42,193 nt of DNA from a virus, in the IMG/VR virus record IMGVR_UViG_3300021963_000245, positions 1-42,193 of that record. The stretch is one strand, 5' to 3'. Position numbers and translations under genes: made by a program. Positions within the stretch are counted from its first letter, which is position 1. Each line of letters starts with the position of its first letter. The notes beneath the pieces are model-generated. The model had not been told where the DNA came from and searched no databases. It saw nothing but the letters and a program-made list of their open reading frames with translations. Positions 1-6,193 of this stretch are shown in pieces.

Positions 1-208
1 TATCGCGCTGTCGCGATGGCATGGGGCGGGCCGGGCCGATTCTGAAATATTTTGTAACAAGTGCCGCCGGCGAGGGGTGAGATTCGGGGCGTTTGTCCTG
101 CGTACCTGTGTGAGGTGCAGGTACTCTGGACAGGCCATTTCCGTCTCATCTAATCTCAGTTTGAGACATCTTAAAATTAGAAAAATGCCATCTCAAAATT
201 GGAAAATT

Positions 209-224
209 GGAAAATCGATTTTCC
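209..224. repeat. 16-bp perfect palindrome
   Basis: GGAAAATCGATTTTCC is a perfect palindrome. It sits among three AAAATTGG copies (two tandem at 195-210, one at 226-233), so the whole 194-233 stretch is repetitive. It could be a protein-binding site; no gene start is nearby. Confidence 0.5.
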
Positions 225-392
225 CAAAATTGGACGAGAGGGAAGAGCTAACGGAAGGAAAAAGGGAAAGGGATTATAACTAGTAATATTTGGTTAATAT
301 AACTAGTTAATGTTATTAGATCTACTATAGGTATTAAAATACAGGGTATTTTAATACCATAATGGTTAATATAATATAATATATTATATATA

Positions 393-412
393 ATATATAT
401 TATAATATATAT
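393..412. repeat. 20-bp AT-only perfect palindrome
   Basis: ATATATATTATAATATATAT is self-complementary and lies inside about 60 bp made almost entirely of A and T, next to two abutting ACTAGT hexamers (418-429). Such DNA melts easily and could extrude a cruciform, which fits an origin or terminator of replication. Confidence 0.5.
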
Positions 413-886
413 AATATACTAGTACTAGTATTATTGGGTAGTATTTACTACTGGTTATGTGTTTTATAACTAGTCAGAGATAACTGTTAAACCCTATCTA
501 AATTGGGTAATAGTTGAGTTAGGTAATGTGTAGAGGTTAATAGAAGATTAGTGAGAAGTATTGATATGACTAGGATTTAGGGTTATAGGATGGTAGGGTG
601 TTAAGGGACGTATGAGTGGTGGATAAGTATAAATACATACCAGGGTGACAGGAGGGGAGCGGGAGGGTTAAAACTCAAACATGTATCCAGGAGGGGCTAT
701 AAGGTGGTTCTAGGGGGTGTTTATAGGGAAAGATAGCCAAGGGGGATTATATGGCCCTTCCAGGGCCTTCTAGAGACCTCTCTGGAGGTTTTAGGATCAG
801 ATCATCATTCCCCAGGTTAGTTCAGCCTATTTTTCTGGTGGTTTTAAGAAAAAAATTAGTGCTGGCGGTAAAGGGAGGGGGAGACA

Positions 887-904
887 CATCAGTGATAACT
901 GATG
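887..904. repeat. Hairpin flanked by G-rich direct repeats
   Basis: CATCAGT and ACTGATG (7-bp arms) surround a GATA loop. On both sides lies the same G-rich word AGGGGGAGA (875-883 and 908-916). The symmetry suggests a structured DNA or RNA element; function unknown. Confidence 0.45.
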
Positions 905-1022
905 GAGAGGGGGAGAGATAATATCTTGGTTTATAATCTTTAATATATATATAACTAGTATATATATAATAACTAGATCATAATAACCAGTAGATCATGA
1001 TGAATTAATAATTTAGTTAAGG

Positions 1023-1067
1023 GGGGTATACTCAGGCAACCCCTTAGGGGTATACTCAGACAACCCC
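1023..1067 (-). repeat. Two iteron-like 21-bp direct repeats
   Basis: Two 21-bp units start at 1023 and 1047 (24-bp period) and differ at one base. The core is GGGGTATACTCAG, then G or A, then CAACCCC. Read on the minus strand they match the four repeats at 28892-28980 inside the initiator gene, so they are probably bound by the same protein. They close the gene-free segment 58 bp before the first gene. Confidence 0.7.
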
Positions 1068-1103
1068 CCTTTCAGTTCATGATTATTTGATTTTAAGACC
1101 ATA

Positions 1104-1133
1104 TTGTCTCATGGGTGAGATAATATGAGACAA
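1104..1133. promoter_or_regulatory. Inverted repeat over the start codon at 1125
   Basis: TTGTCTCAT (1104-1112) and ATGAGACAA (1125-1133) are exact inverted copies 12 nt apart; the second contains the start codon. TCTCA (1107-1111) can instead pair with TGAGA (1116-1120), which lies in the likely ribosome-binding site GGGTGAG. Either hairpin would hide an initiation element. It may be an operator or a translational switch. Confidence 0.5.
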
Positions 1134-1490
1134 CAGAAAGGGGTAGGAAGGTATCATAAACCAGTCAAAGATCTTGAGATGTTATCAAGTCAGACACGTC
1201 TCAGGGTTGAGTTTATTTGTGAGAGGATAAGGGTAGGTGCTAATGTTGAGTTCAGTGATATGACATGGATACAGAAGTGGGCTGATAGGAATGTAACTGT
1301 TGATAGGATGTTAAGGCAGGCGAGGAGGGCTGCTATACAGGGGGAGGATATTAGTGAGATGGATCAGTTTTGTCAGGCGATGGATATAGGTGAACCTGAT
1401 CCTAGTGATCATTTAGTAGGGCCACAGGATCCGATTACATTAGCTGAATGGTTCAGTAATAAGAGGAAGTGGTTCAGGGGAGAAGGTTAA
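1125..1490 (+). CDS. Hypothetical protein, 121 aa
   Basis: First gene after the left repeats. The soluble protein is rich in Arg and Trp. Its middle part, RVEFICERIRVGANVEFSDM followed by TWIQKWADRN, looks helical, and the C-terminus is rich in acidic, Pro and Trp residues. I do not recognise a characterised family, although the text resembles uncharacterised cyanophage proteins. Arg is written almost only as AGG or AGA, which suits the phage tRNA-Arg(UCU). The start is supported by GGGTGAG 5 nt upstream, inside an inverted repeat that may control it. Confidence 0.75.
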   Translation: MRQQKGVGRYHKPVKDLEMLSSQTRLRVEFICERIRVGANVEFSDMTWIQKWADRNVTVDRMLRQARRAAIQGEDISEMDQFCQAMDIGEPDPSDHLVGPQDPITLAEWFSNKRKWFRGEG

Positions 1491-1547
1491 AGAAGATTAA
1501 GATAATGTGAAGGGATGGGCGATGGGGTGGTGAACTGGTATTGTTAG

Positions 1548-1841
1548 ATGGCTTTCAGGTTTTTACCGATGGGCTATTACTACAAGAATGTTGATGAAAA
1601 GGAGCATTACATTAAACTTGCTAGCAGGCCTAGTGCAAGGAAGAAGTTTAGTAAATATCGTGGGGTAACGAAGAATAATAATCCAAAGAAGCCATATCGA
1701 GCGTCTTTAAACTATCAGGGGAGGAGATGGTTTATTGGTGTTTTTGAGAATGAGATTGATGCAGCAAAAGCATGGAATAAGTTAGCGTTAGTAATAATTG
1801 GAGATCATGCACTGATCAATAAGTTTGATGATGTCAAGTAA
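1548..1841 (+). CDS. Stand-alone AP2-domain DNA-binding protein
   Basis: Residues about 38-93 form an AP2/ERF-type fold: KYRGVTKNN, then YRASLNYQGRRWFIGVFENE and the helix AAKAWNKLALVIIG. AP2 domains bind DNA through a three-stranded sheet. In phages they usually sit at the end of HNH homing endonucleases. Here no nuclease motif is present in 97 residues, so this is either a free regulator or the remnant of a homing gene. No clear ribosome-binding site is seen; an ATG at 1569 is an alternative start. Confidence 0.75.
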   Translation: MAFRFLPMGYYYKNVDEKEHYIKLASRPSARKKFSKYRGVTKNNNPKKPYRASLNYQGRRWFIGVFENEIDAAKAWNKLALVIIGDHALINKFDDVK

Positions 1842-2088
1842 TAGGTATTTATACTTAATGGGGGACTTGACAATGGGTTTAGGGGCGTTAGGATGCGAGA
1901 GCTTCCGGGATGATTCCATGTTTAAGAACAAACCAAAAGCCTATCGGGTGGTGTTAGACGGGGAGATTGGAGGGCATTCAATGATGCTTGTTTTAGGTTG
2001 TAGCGATTTAGATGAATGCATCAGATATGCAGACAAGACAAAGGATAAGGGGCAGAAGATTTTTGACATCCAGGAGATCAAACGATGA
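1828..2088 (+). CDS. Hypothetical protein, 86 aa
   Basis: The frame overlaps the end of the AP2 gene by 14 nt and ends in an ATGA overlap with the next gene, so it lies in a coupled operon. The likely core is AYRVVLDGEIGGHSMMLVLG followed by a helix with DLDECIRYADK, a small alpha/beta protein. No family recognised. The start is uncertain: consecutive TTG, ATG, ATG at 1825-1833 and later ATGs at 1858 and 1873 are possible; the last follows GGGGA. Confidence 0.55.
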   Translation: MMSSNRYLYLMGDLTMGLGALGCESFRDDSMFKNKPKAYRVVLDGEIGGHSMMLVLGCSDLDECIRYADKTKDKGQKIFDIQEIKR

Positions 2089-2339
2089 ACGGACTAGGTT
2101 TTAAAATTATCAAATCACCTGACAAGAATTATGTTATAGAAAAAATTCTTGAGCAGATAGAGGTCAATAGTTTTCAGAGGTGGATTGACTACACTGATAT
2201 GCGGTATAGCATATTTGTGCAATCTTTAAGAAGGATGGCGAAGATGAGAGAAATTGCTGATGAGGCTGGGATTAGTTTTGTTATTTTCTTTCAAGGTCCA
2301 TCAGGAACAAGATACTACTTAAGTAACGTAAATTATTAA
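2085..2339 (+). CDS. Hypothetical protein, 84 aa
   Basis: Starts in an ATGA overlap with the preceding stop, indicating translational coupling. The protein has a helical middle (FVQSLRRMAKMREIADEAG) and a C-terminal strand-like part ending YYLSNVNY. The MREIADEAGISF segment could be a helix-turn-helix, but it is too short to claim. No family recognised. Confidence 0.65.
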   Translation: MNGLGFKIIKSPDKNYVIEKILEQIEVNSFQRWIDYTDMRYSIFVQSLRRMAKMREIADEAGISFVIFFQGPSGTRYYLSNVNY

Positions 2340-2345
2340 GAGACA

Positions 2346-2372
2346 TGAAGGGGTTGCGCGAGCGGCCCCTTT
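2346..2372 (+). terminator. Possible attenuating hairpin
   Basis: GAAGGGG and CCCCTTT form a GC-rich stem around a 12-nt loop just after the stop at 2339, followed by an imperfect T-rich tail. It may partly terminate transcription, or shape the leader before the gene at 2408. Confidence 0.4.
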
Positions 2373-2407
2373 GCTGTTATTGTATGGAGGTCTTCAGGGG
2401 AGACCCC

Positions 2408-2707
2408 ATGTCAAAAACTGCTCGTCACGAGATTGTGCGTGACATCATTGCAAAGGCTGGTTCCAGTTTTGTTTCGGTGTCTTTCTTAAAAAAGGATGGC
2501 ACTGAGCGTCAGATCACGTTCAATCCAAAGGATTGGAATGAGATCAAGGGAACTGGAAAGGCCTGTGAGAATCCGAATATCTTTAGGATTCGTGAGGTGA
2601 ACAACAAGGAGGAAGGGAAGACTACATGGCGTAGTTTTGATGCCACCAGAGTGCTCAGGATCCGTGCCAACGGTTCTGAAGCTACATTCGAAGGAGTGGA
2701 AGGCTGA
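2408..2707 (+). CDS. SH3-like beta-barrel protein (phage small-protein family)
   Basis: 99 residues. An N-terminal helix (HEIVRDIIAKAG) is followed by alternating strands: FVSVSFLKKDGTERQITFNP, then the stretch after IFRIREV, and a final RVLRIRANG. Such proteins are annotated in phages as SH3-fold; the molecular role is unknown. I chose ATG 2408 because AGGGGAGA lies just upstream (2396-2403); an upstream in-frame ATG at 2345 falls inside the hairpin and encodes Cys-rich text unlike the family. Confidence 0.7.
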   Translation: MSKTARHEIVRDIIAKAGSSFVSVSFLKKDGTERQITFNPKDWNEIKGTGKACENPNIFRIREVNNKEEGKTTWRSFDATRVLRIRANGSEATFEGVEG

Positions 2708-2708
2708 T

Positions 2709-2990
2709 ATGACAAGCTTAACGCTTAGCTACAGGGACATCAAAGAAGCATGCGAGCGATACCGCCTGCCAATTGAGGAGCCCTGGTTCGAGTTTGAGGA
2801 CAATGTGATTTGGATGCACTGGGTTTGCTCGCCAGAGGATATTGAATGGATTTGTCGTAGAGAATTGGATGAATGTGTTTATGTGCAACTTGATGAGAAC
2901 TGGCAAGCTTTAGAGGAGGTTGACGAAATAACGATTCTTATTGAGGATAAAGATTTTATAAGGACACGTTACATTGTAGATGCTATTTAA
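2709..2990 (+). CDS. Hypothetical acidic protein, 93 aa
   Basis: Begins 1 nt after the preceding stop, with GGAAGG just upstream. It is very acidic and Trp-rich (PWFEFEDNVIWMHWVCSPED, later ECVYVQLDENWQALEEVDE). Acidic small phage proteins sometimes mimic DNA or bind host proteins; nothing here shows that directly. An upstream in-frame ATG at 2637 overlaps the previous gene and is unlikely. Confidence 0.65.
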   Translation: MTSLTLSYRDIKEACERYRLPIEEPWFEFEDNVIWMHWVCSPEDIEWICRRELDECVYVQLDENWQALEEVDEITILIEDKDFIRTRYIVDAI

Positions 2991-2996
2991 TCAATC

Positions 2997-3269
2997 ATGA
3001 CAACACAATCAAAGAGCTTAAGGATCGCTGACAAGGTCCACAAGGAGCGTTATGCATGGCCTGGCGGCTATCCACTTTATGCGATTACCAATGATGGTGC
3101 AGCGCTTTGTCACGAGTGCTGCGGGACTGAGAGGAACTGGATTGGTACGACAACCGGTTCTGATGGTTGGTGTGTGATTGGAATGGATATCAATTGGGAT
3201 GAACAGGACTTGACTTGCGATCATTGCGGGAATAGAGTTGAAGCGGCATTTGAAACCGTTGACTCATGA
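2997..3269 (+). CDS. Zinc-ribbon-like small protein
   Basis: 90 residues with CHECC near position 38 and CDHCGNRVEAAF near position 74, forming a two-knuckle Cys arrangement likely to hold one zinc ion. Between them lies a Trp- and Gly-rich strand region. No catalytic motif is seen. The zinc-ribbon call is from Cys spacing only. Coupled to the next gene by ATGA. Confidence 0.65.
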   Translation: MTTQSKSLRIADKVHKERYAWPGGYPLYAITNDGAALCHECCGTERNWIGTTTGSDGWCVIGMDINWDEQDLTCDHCGNRVEAAFETVDS

Positions 3270-3610
3270 TTTCTTTATCAATGAAGACGCTTCGTCCAGA
3301 TCTAAGCTCAATGGGCCCTATCTCATTGACATCTACCGTTGACAAATGGATTAACGAAAACTCTGAAACATTCAATGAAGTTCGTTCAAACTTGTTAAAG
3401 TTTATGGATGGAGATTGGGGTCAAATTGATACCGATGATTGGAGTATGAACGCTGACACGCTTAAAAAAAAGACGCCTGCAGGTCGTCTAATGGCCTCAT
3501 ATGCTCTCAGTAACGGAGAAACGATGTGGATTATTACTGATGGGTATGGCATGCAAGATAACGGCTTAGATTATTGTTACACGACTATTCTGTCACCAGA
3601 TGATTACTGA
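3266..3610 (+). CDS. Hypothetical protein resembling plasmid-borne DUF family
   Basis: 114 residues; the start overlaps the previous stop by 4 nt. The core GDWGQIDTDDWSMNADTL, then GRLMASYALS and MWIITDGYG ending with TTILSPDDY, resembles short proteins found on plasmids and mobile elements whose function is unknown to me. Last gene of the rightward operon; a terminator lies about 70 nt downstream. Confidence 0.65.
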   Translation: MISLSMKTLRPDLSSMGPISLTSTVDKWINENSETFNEVRSNLLKFMDGDWGQIDTDDWSMNADTLKKKTPAGRLMASYALSNGETMWIITDGYGMQDNGLDYCYTTILSPDDY

Positions 3611-3644
3611 TGGCAGACGGGAGTAATAGCTCCTGTTAGACAAT

Positions 3645-3666
3645 AAAAAAGGGAGCCGAAGCTCCC
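3645..3666 (-). terminator. Rho-independent terminator (leftward)
   Basis: On the minus strand GGGAGC, a TTCG tetraloop and GCTCCC are followed by six T residues. It ends the leftward gene series whose last gene stops at 3685. Confidence 0.85.
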
Positions 3667-3678
3667 CGATCCATCTCG

Positions 3679-3710
3679 AACGCCTTAGGTTTCCTTTGGC
3701 GTTTTATTTT
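3679..3710 (+). terminator. Rho-independent terminator (rightward)
   Basis: AACGCC and GGCGTT pair around a smaller AGG/CCT stem (symmetric hairpin), followed by TTTATTTTTT. It terminates the 1125-3610 operon. It overlaps the 3' end of the converging gene 3685-3861, so the two operons share a compact facing-terminator block. Confidence 0.75.
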
Positions 3711-3861
3711 TTATGATATGAGTAACCCTTGCATCTGGAAAGGCAACAGAACCAATCTTTAGGGCGCTTTCATGAGATGAGGTCGTCACTTTAATCGAGA
3801 ATGCTTTAGCATCTTTCATGAAGTGAACTATGAACTCTTGCAATTGATCTTGAGTTTCCAT
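3685..3861 (-). CDS. Hypothetical protein, 58 aa
   Basis: Starts METQDQLQEF and ends KNKTPKET. Residues about 20-52 alternate polar and hydrophobic in strand-like fashion (FSIKVTTSS, then KIGSVAFPDARVTHII). It begins 2 nt after the stop of the next upstream gene and is followed by a good terminator, which supports it as the last gene of this unit. Family unknown. Confidence 0.6.
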   Translation of the reverse strand: METQDQLQEFIVHFMKDAKAFSIKVTTSSHESALKIGSVAFPDARVTHIIKNKTPKET

Positions 3862-3863
3862 TG

Positions 3864-4043
3864 TTATCGTTGTTTAATCATAGCATCAGCCAGTAAATAA
3901 CTGAGGGAAGCTACAGTTTCGTGGATTTCTAATTCGCAGTCAGCGGCAAACTGTTCGAAATCGCGGTCGAAATACTTCTGAATAAAAAATTCAAAAGCTT
4001 TCATCGCGTATTCATCGCGTAGCCACTTCACATCTTCATTCAT
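3864..4043 (-). CDS. Hypothetical acidic helical protein, 59 aa
   Basis: I chose the internal ATG at 4043, because the longer frame (to 4151) would run through most of the upstream gene. This start overlaps that gene's stop by 8 nt. The protein is helical and aromatic-rich (MKAFEFFIQKYFDRDFEQFA). No family recognised. Confidence 0.6.
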   Translation of the reverse strand: MNEDVKWLRDEYAMKAFEFFIQKYFDRDFEQFAADCELEIHETVASLSYLLADAMIKQR

Positions 4044-4245
4044 CTTCAGAGCCCTCATACGCCTTAGAAGCTGCTTCGATGTAGGAGCGAAGCTTGGACT
4101 CAGCCTGATTAATGATTTCATAACGGTAGTCATCAAATGACTGGCCGACATGAGTGAAGTGAGAGACCTTGAATTCCGGCATGCGGATTGTCATCTCAAC
4201 TTCGATGATGTCGCCGACGCGCTCTTTGGAAATTGATACGGTCAT
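4036..4245 (-). CDS. Hypothetical protein, 69 aa
   Basis: An N-terminal strand-rich half (DIIEVEMTIRMPEFKVSHFT) and a C-terminal helix (RYEIINQAESKLRSYIEAAS). No signal peptide or membrane segment. It lies between an SPFH-type membrane gene and another small gene in a tightly packed leftward unit. Family unknown. Confidence 0.65.
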   Translation of the reverse strand: MTVSISKERVGDIIEVEMTIRMPEFKVSHFTHVGQSFDDYRYEIINQAESKLRSYIEAASKAYEGSEDE

Positions 4246-4250
4246 GGTAA

Positions 4251-4646
4251 TTACTTTTGAATGTCAAAGGTGGGAACAGGTGCGCCGCCGTTACTGGGGA
4301 TCATGTAGACGGTACGGTTAGAGTCCTTCTCGCCTTCGGTGATCCACAGATACTGGAGGTAAGCAGGATTGTCTTTCAGACTTTCCCCAATAATTTGATT
4401 GGCTTTGGCAACGCCTTGGGCGCGGATCACTTCAGCCTCAGCAAGCTTGGATGCAGAATCCATCTTGGCTTGGGCCTCAAGGACCGCTACCTGGCGTGTA
4501 AACTCAGCCTCCTGAAGTTGAGCTTTGCCCGACAAGGTCTTACTGTAGACGCCGTAGAGAGGGCCAAGCCCAAACAGGAGCGCAAAGAGGAGGACTCCAC
4601 CACCAAGGACAAGCCCCAGTGTTAGAGATTCATTCCGGTAAGACAC
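4251..4646 (-). CDS. Truncated SPFH/prohibitin-like membrane protein
   Basis: 131 residues. One membrane helix at about 9-32 (LGLVLGGGVLLFALLFGLG), then a long Ala/Glu/Gln-rich coiled coil (about 40-90) with LAEAEVIRAQGVAKANQIIG, then NPAYLQYLWITEGEK and a tail with VYMIPSNGGAPVP. This matches the C-terminal half of prohibitin/stomatin proteins, but the SPFH domain itself is missing. Similar short versions occur in other phages. It probably assembles into inner-membrane oligomers; whether it aids lysis, superinfection exclusion or FtsH modulation is open. Confidence 0.75.
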   Translation of the reverse strand: MSYRNESLTLGLVLGGGVLLFALLFGLGPLYGVYSKTLSGKAQLQEAEFTRQVAVLEAQAKMDSASKLAEAEVIRAQGVAKANQIIGESLKDNPAYLQYLWITEGEKDSNRTVYMIPSNGGAPVPTFDIQK

Positions 4647-4664
4647 GTTTTACTAATGAAACCA

Positions 4665-5000
4665 CTACAGTTTATCGTCTTCAACCCAAGGCGCACGAAT
4701 ACGCATTTCGGGTAACAGCTCCGAAGTGGGAGACTTGGTTTCTGTTATAATTGCTGCTTCTTTCCAGTCTTTTTCTATCTCATCCATCTCGCGGTGATAT
4801 TGTTGTTCCGCAATATCAATAGCGACCTTTGTTTTATAGTCAATATAGCGTTCTTCTAGCCAATACAAGAAGGAGAAAATGAGAAAGTTGATAATCGGAT
4901 TAGGCGTCTTGCATGTGTCGTAGATTCCTTTAAAAGTATTCAGTTTTAGCTTTGTCGGAGTGGACTCTACATCATCCCAAATCGTGTTTTTGGATGCCAT
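4665..5000 (-). CDS. Hypothetical protein with one hydrophobic segment
   Basis: 111 residues. A hydrophobic stretch at about 37-48 (IINFLIFSFLYW) is followed by a charged helical region (QQYHREMDEIEKDWKEAA). It could be membrane-attached. A good ribosome-binding site, AGGAGGG, lies 8 nt before the ATG. The gene overlaps its upstream neighbour by 29 nt. No family recognised. Confidence 0.65.
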   Translation of the reverse strand: MASKNTIWDDVESTPTKLKLNTFKGIYDTCKTPNPIINFLIFSFLYWLEERYIDYKTKVAIDIAEQQYHREMDEIEKDWKEAAIITETKSPTSELLPEMRIRAPWVEDDKL

Positions 5001-5196
5001 TGACCTTGCCCTCCTGGCGATGGATGAAGGTTTTCAGTTCATGAAGATAAACACGAAGCATTTCGGCTTTTTCGACGTGCCATGGATCACGAGATTCCAT
5101 ATAAAGACGCATGTGCTCGTCGATGGCCTTCAATATTTGATGTATTGGGGCATTCCACGCCTCGCGATGAGGCGTATTGAATTCGCGTTTAGACAT
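4972..5196 (-). CDS. Hypothetical protein, 74 aa
   Basis: Helical, His-rich protein (ILKAIDEHMRLYMESRDPWH, later LRVYLHELKTFIHRQ). First gene of the leftward 3685-5196 unit; it diverges from the rightward gene at 5226 with only 29 nt between starts, so both promoters must be compact or overlapping. Family unknown. Confidence 0.65.
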   Translation of the reverse strand: MSKREFNTPHREAWNAPIHQILKAIDEHMRLYMESRDPWHVEKAEMLRVYLHELKTFIHRQEGKVNGIQKHDLG

Positions 5197-5225
5197 AATA
5201 GATCCCCATCAAGAGGATTCCCTAA

Positions 5226-5435
5226 ATGCGGAAAACTAGTCCATGGTGGGCTTTTACTATGGCTGGCAAACCCGGACTTTATGCCAATATTGCCGCAAAA
5301 CGTGAAAGAATTAAAAGACAGAAAGCCGCTGGCGGTAAGGTAGAAAGAATGCGAAAGCCTGGTAGCAAAGGTGCTCCGACTGCAGAAGATTTCCGTCAGG
5401 CAGCAAAAACAGCAAAGAAAAAGAGGATGGGTTGA
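5226..5435 (+). CDS. Small basic phage protein
   Basis: 69 residues, rich in Lys and Arg. The core MAGKPGLYANIAAKRERIK and the later MRKPGSKGAPTAEDF recur in many phages as a small conserved protein of unknown role, possibly DNA- or virion-associated. Start 5226 is preceded by GAGGA at proper spacing; the internal ATG at 5259 would give the conserved core alone. The stop overlaps the next start by one base. Confidence 0.7.
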   Translation: MRKTSPWWAFTMAGKPGLYANIAAKRERIKRQKAAGGKVERMRKPGSKGAPTAEDFRQAAKTAKKKRMG

Positions 5436-5707
5436 TGGCTAAACCGATCCTCAAAAGACTTGTTGAGCAACTTCAAGCTAAGGGCATGTCTGTTGGTGCA
5501 GCCAATGCTATTGCAAGAAAGAAGTTACAAGATAGCGGTAATCTCAAGAAGGGTTCGGATGAGATGACCGCCAAGGGAAAGAAAAGGTCAGAGATGGGCG
5601 CAGCGGGGCGAGCAAAAGACAGAGCAGCAAAGGGCTCTGGCCATAAAGCTAGCGAGTATAAATACAATCCAAGAACTAACCGCGCTACATTAAAAAAGAA
5701 AAAATGA
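5435..5707 (+). CDS. Small basic phage protein
   Basis: 90 residues, strongly basic with a Lys-rich end. N-terminal helix (ILKRLVEQLQAKGMSVGAAN), then a Gly/Lys/Arg-rich region and YKYNPRTNRATLKKKK. Coupled by TGATG to the gene before and by ATGA to the gene after. Runs of such small basic proteins are common near phage packaging or structural genes; the role is unknown. Confidence 0.65.
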   Translation: MAKPILKRLVEQLQAKGMSVGAANAIARKKLQDSGNLKKGSDEMTAKGKKRSEMGAAGRAKDRAAKGSGHKASEYKYNPRTNRATLKKKK

Positions 5708-5859
5708 AGAAATCAAGCAATAAAAAAATGACCACTACTGAAAAGTATCGGTCATTAAAAAGACAAACAGAACAAGCGGGAATGACCGTCACCGAAAAAG
5801 ACGGCAAATTAATTGTATCGAGGAAGAAAAATGGCAAAGAAAAAAGATCCAAGGCTTGA
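5704..5859 (+). CDS. Hypothetical basic peptide, 51 aa
   Basis: Opens MKKSSNKKMTTTEKYRSLKR and ends RSKA. ATGA overlap with the previous stop and a 29-nt overlap with the next gene place it in the same coupled operon. Text such as QAGMTVTEKDGKLIVSRKK looks like a genuine short alpha-beta peptide. No family recognised. Confidence 0.55.
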   Translation: MKKSSNKKMTTTEKYRSLKRQTEQAGMTVTEKDGKLIVSRKKNGKEKRSKA

Positions 5860-6193
5860 GCAGGCCGGCGTAGAGGGCTACAATAAGCCCAAAAGGACAC
5901 CCAATCACCCCACAAAGAGCCACGTCGTGGTCGCTAAGGAAGGGGACCAGGTCAAGACCATACGATTTGGTGAACAGGGTGCCAAGACCGCTGGCAAGCC
6001 AAAAGCAAACGAGAGCGAAGCAATGAAGCAGAAGAGGGCTTCATTTAAGGCTCGTCATGCTAAAAACATTGCAAAAGGAAAGATGTCGGCGGCATTTTGG
6101 GCGAATCGCGTAAAGTGGATGATCTTAAGTGGTATACTGTATTCAGAGTTAGCGAATTTATGCCTAGCCCACGGTGGAATTACGTTAACGTAA
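5831..6193 (+). CDS. DUF6321-like phage protein, 3' end disrupted by HNH gene
   Basis: 120 residues from the ATG at 5831 (GAGGAAG 5 nt upstream). Residues 1-96 match the small basic family I know as DUF6321: RLEQAGVEGYNKPKRTPNHP, then KSHVVVAKEG and a C-terminal FKARHAKNIAKGKMSAAFWA. The natural end should be about NRVKW. After that the frame runs on for 24 residues (MILSGILYSELANLCLAHGG and four more) into inserted DNA. A second copy of the natural end, CGCGTGAAGTGGTAG, lies at 6752-6766 past the insert. The added tail is probably an artefact of insertion and may or may not be tolerated. Confidence 0.7.
   Translation: MAKKKDPRLEQAGVEGYNKPKRTPNHPTKSHVVVAKEGDQVKTIRFGEQGAKTAGKPKANESEAMKQKRASFKARHAKNIAKGKMSAAFWANRVKWMILSGILYSELANLCLAHGGITLT

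Larger units (their letters stand above)
1..1022. other. Gene-free structured left segment
   Basis: I see no convincing gene here. The open frame at 77-283 is repetitive and has no family resemblance. The segment opens with a hairpin (ATCGCG, 4-nt loop, CGCGAT, 2-17). It also has a 16-bp perfect palindrome at 209-224, an extremely AT-rich stretch at about 284-470, six ACTAGT hexamers (279, 302, 418, 424, 469, 954), and a G-rich + strand from about 540 to 920. It leads directly into two iteron-like repeats. The mix of AT-rich DNA, palindromes and repeats fits a replication, packaging or regulatory region; which one is inference. Confidence 0.6.

Noticed and set aside
77-283. Open frame of 68 codons in the left segment
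   Set aside because: Its text comes from AAAATTGG repeats and purine-rich DNA, lacks a ribosome-binding site and looks like no protein.
628-635. TATAAATA, identical to the T4 late promoter
   Set aside because: No gene starts within 480 bp, and the same word occurs inside coding DNA (5657, about 14479, about 39135), so it is probably chance in AT-rich sequence.
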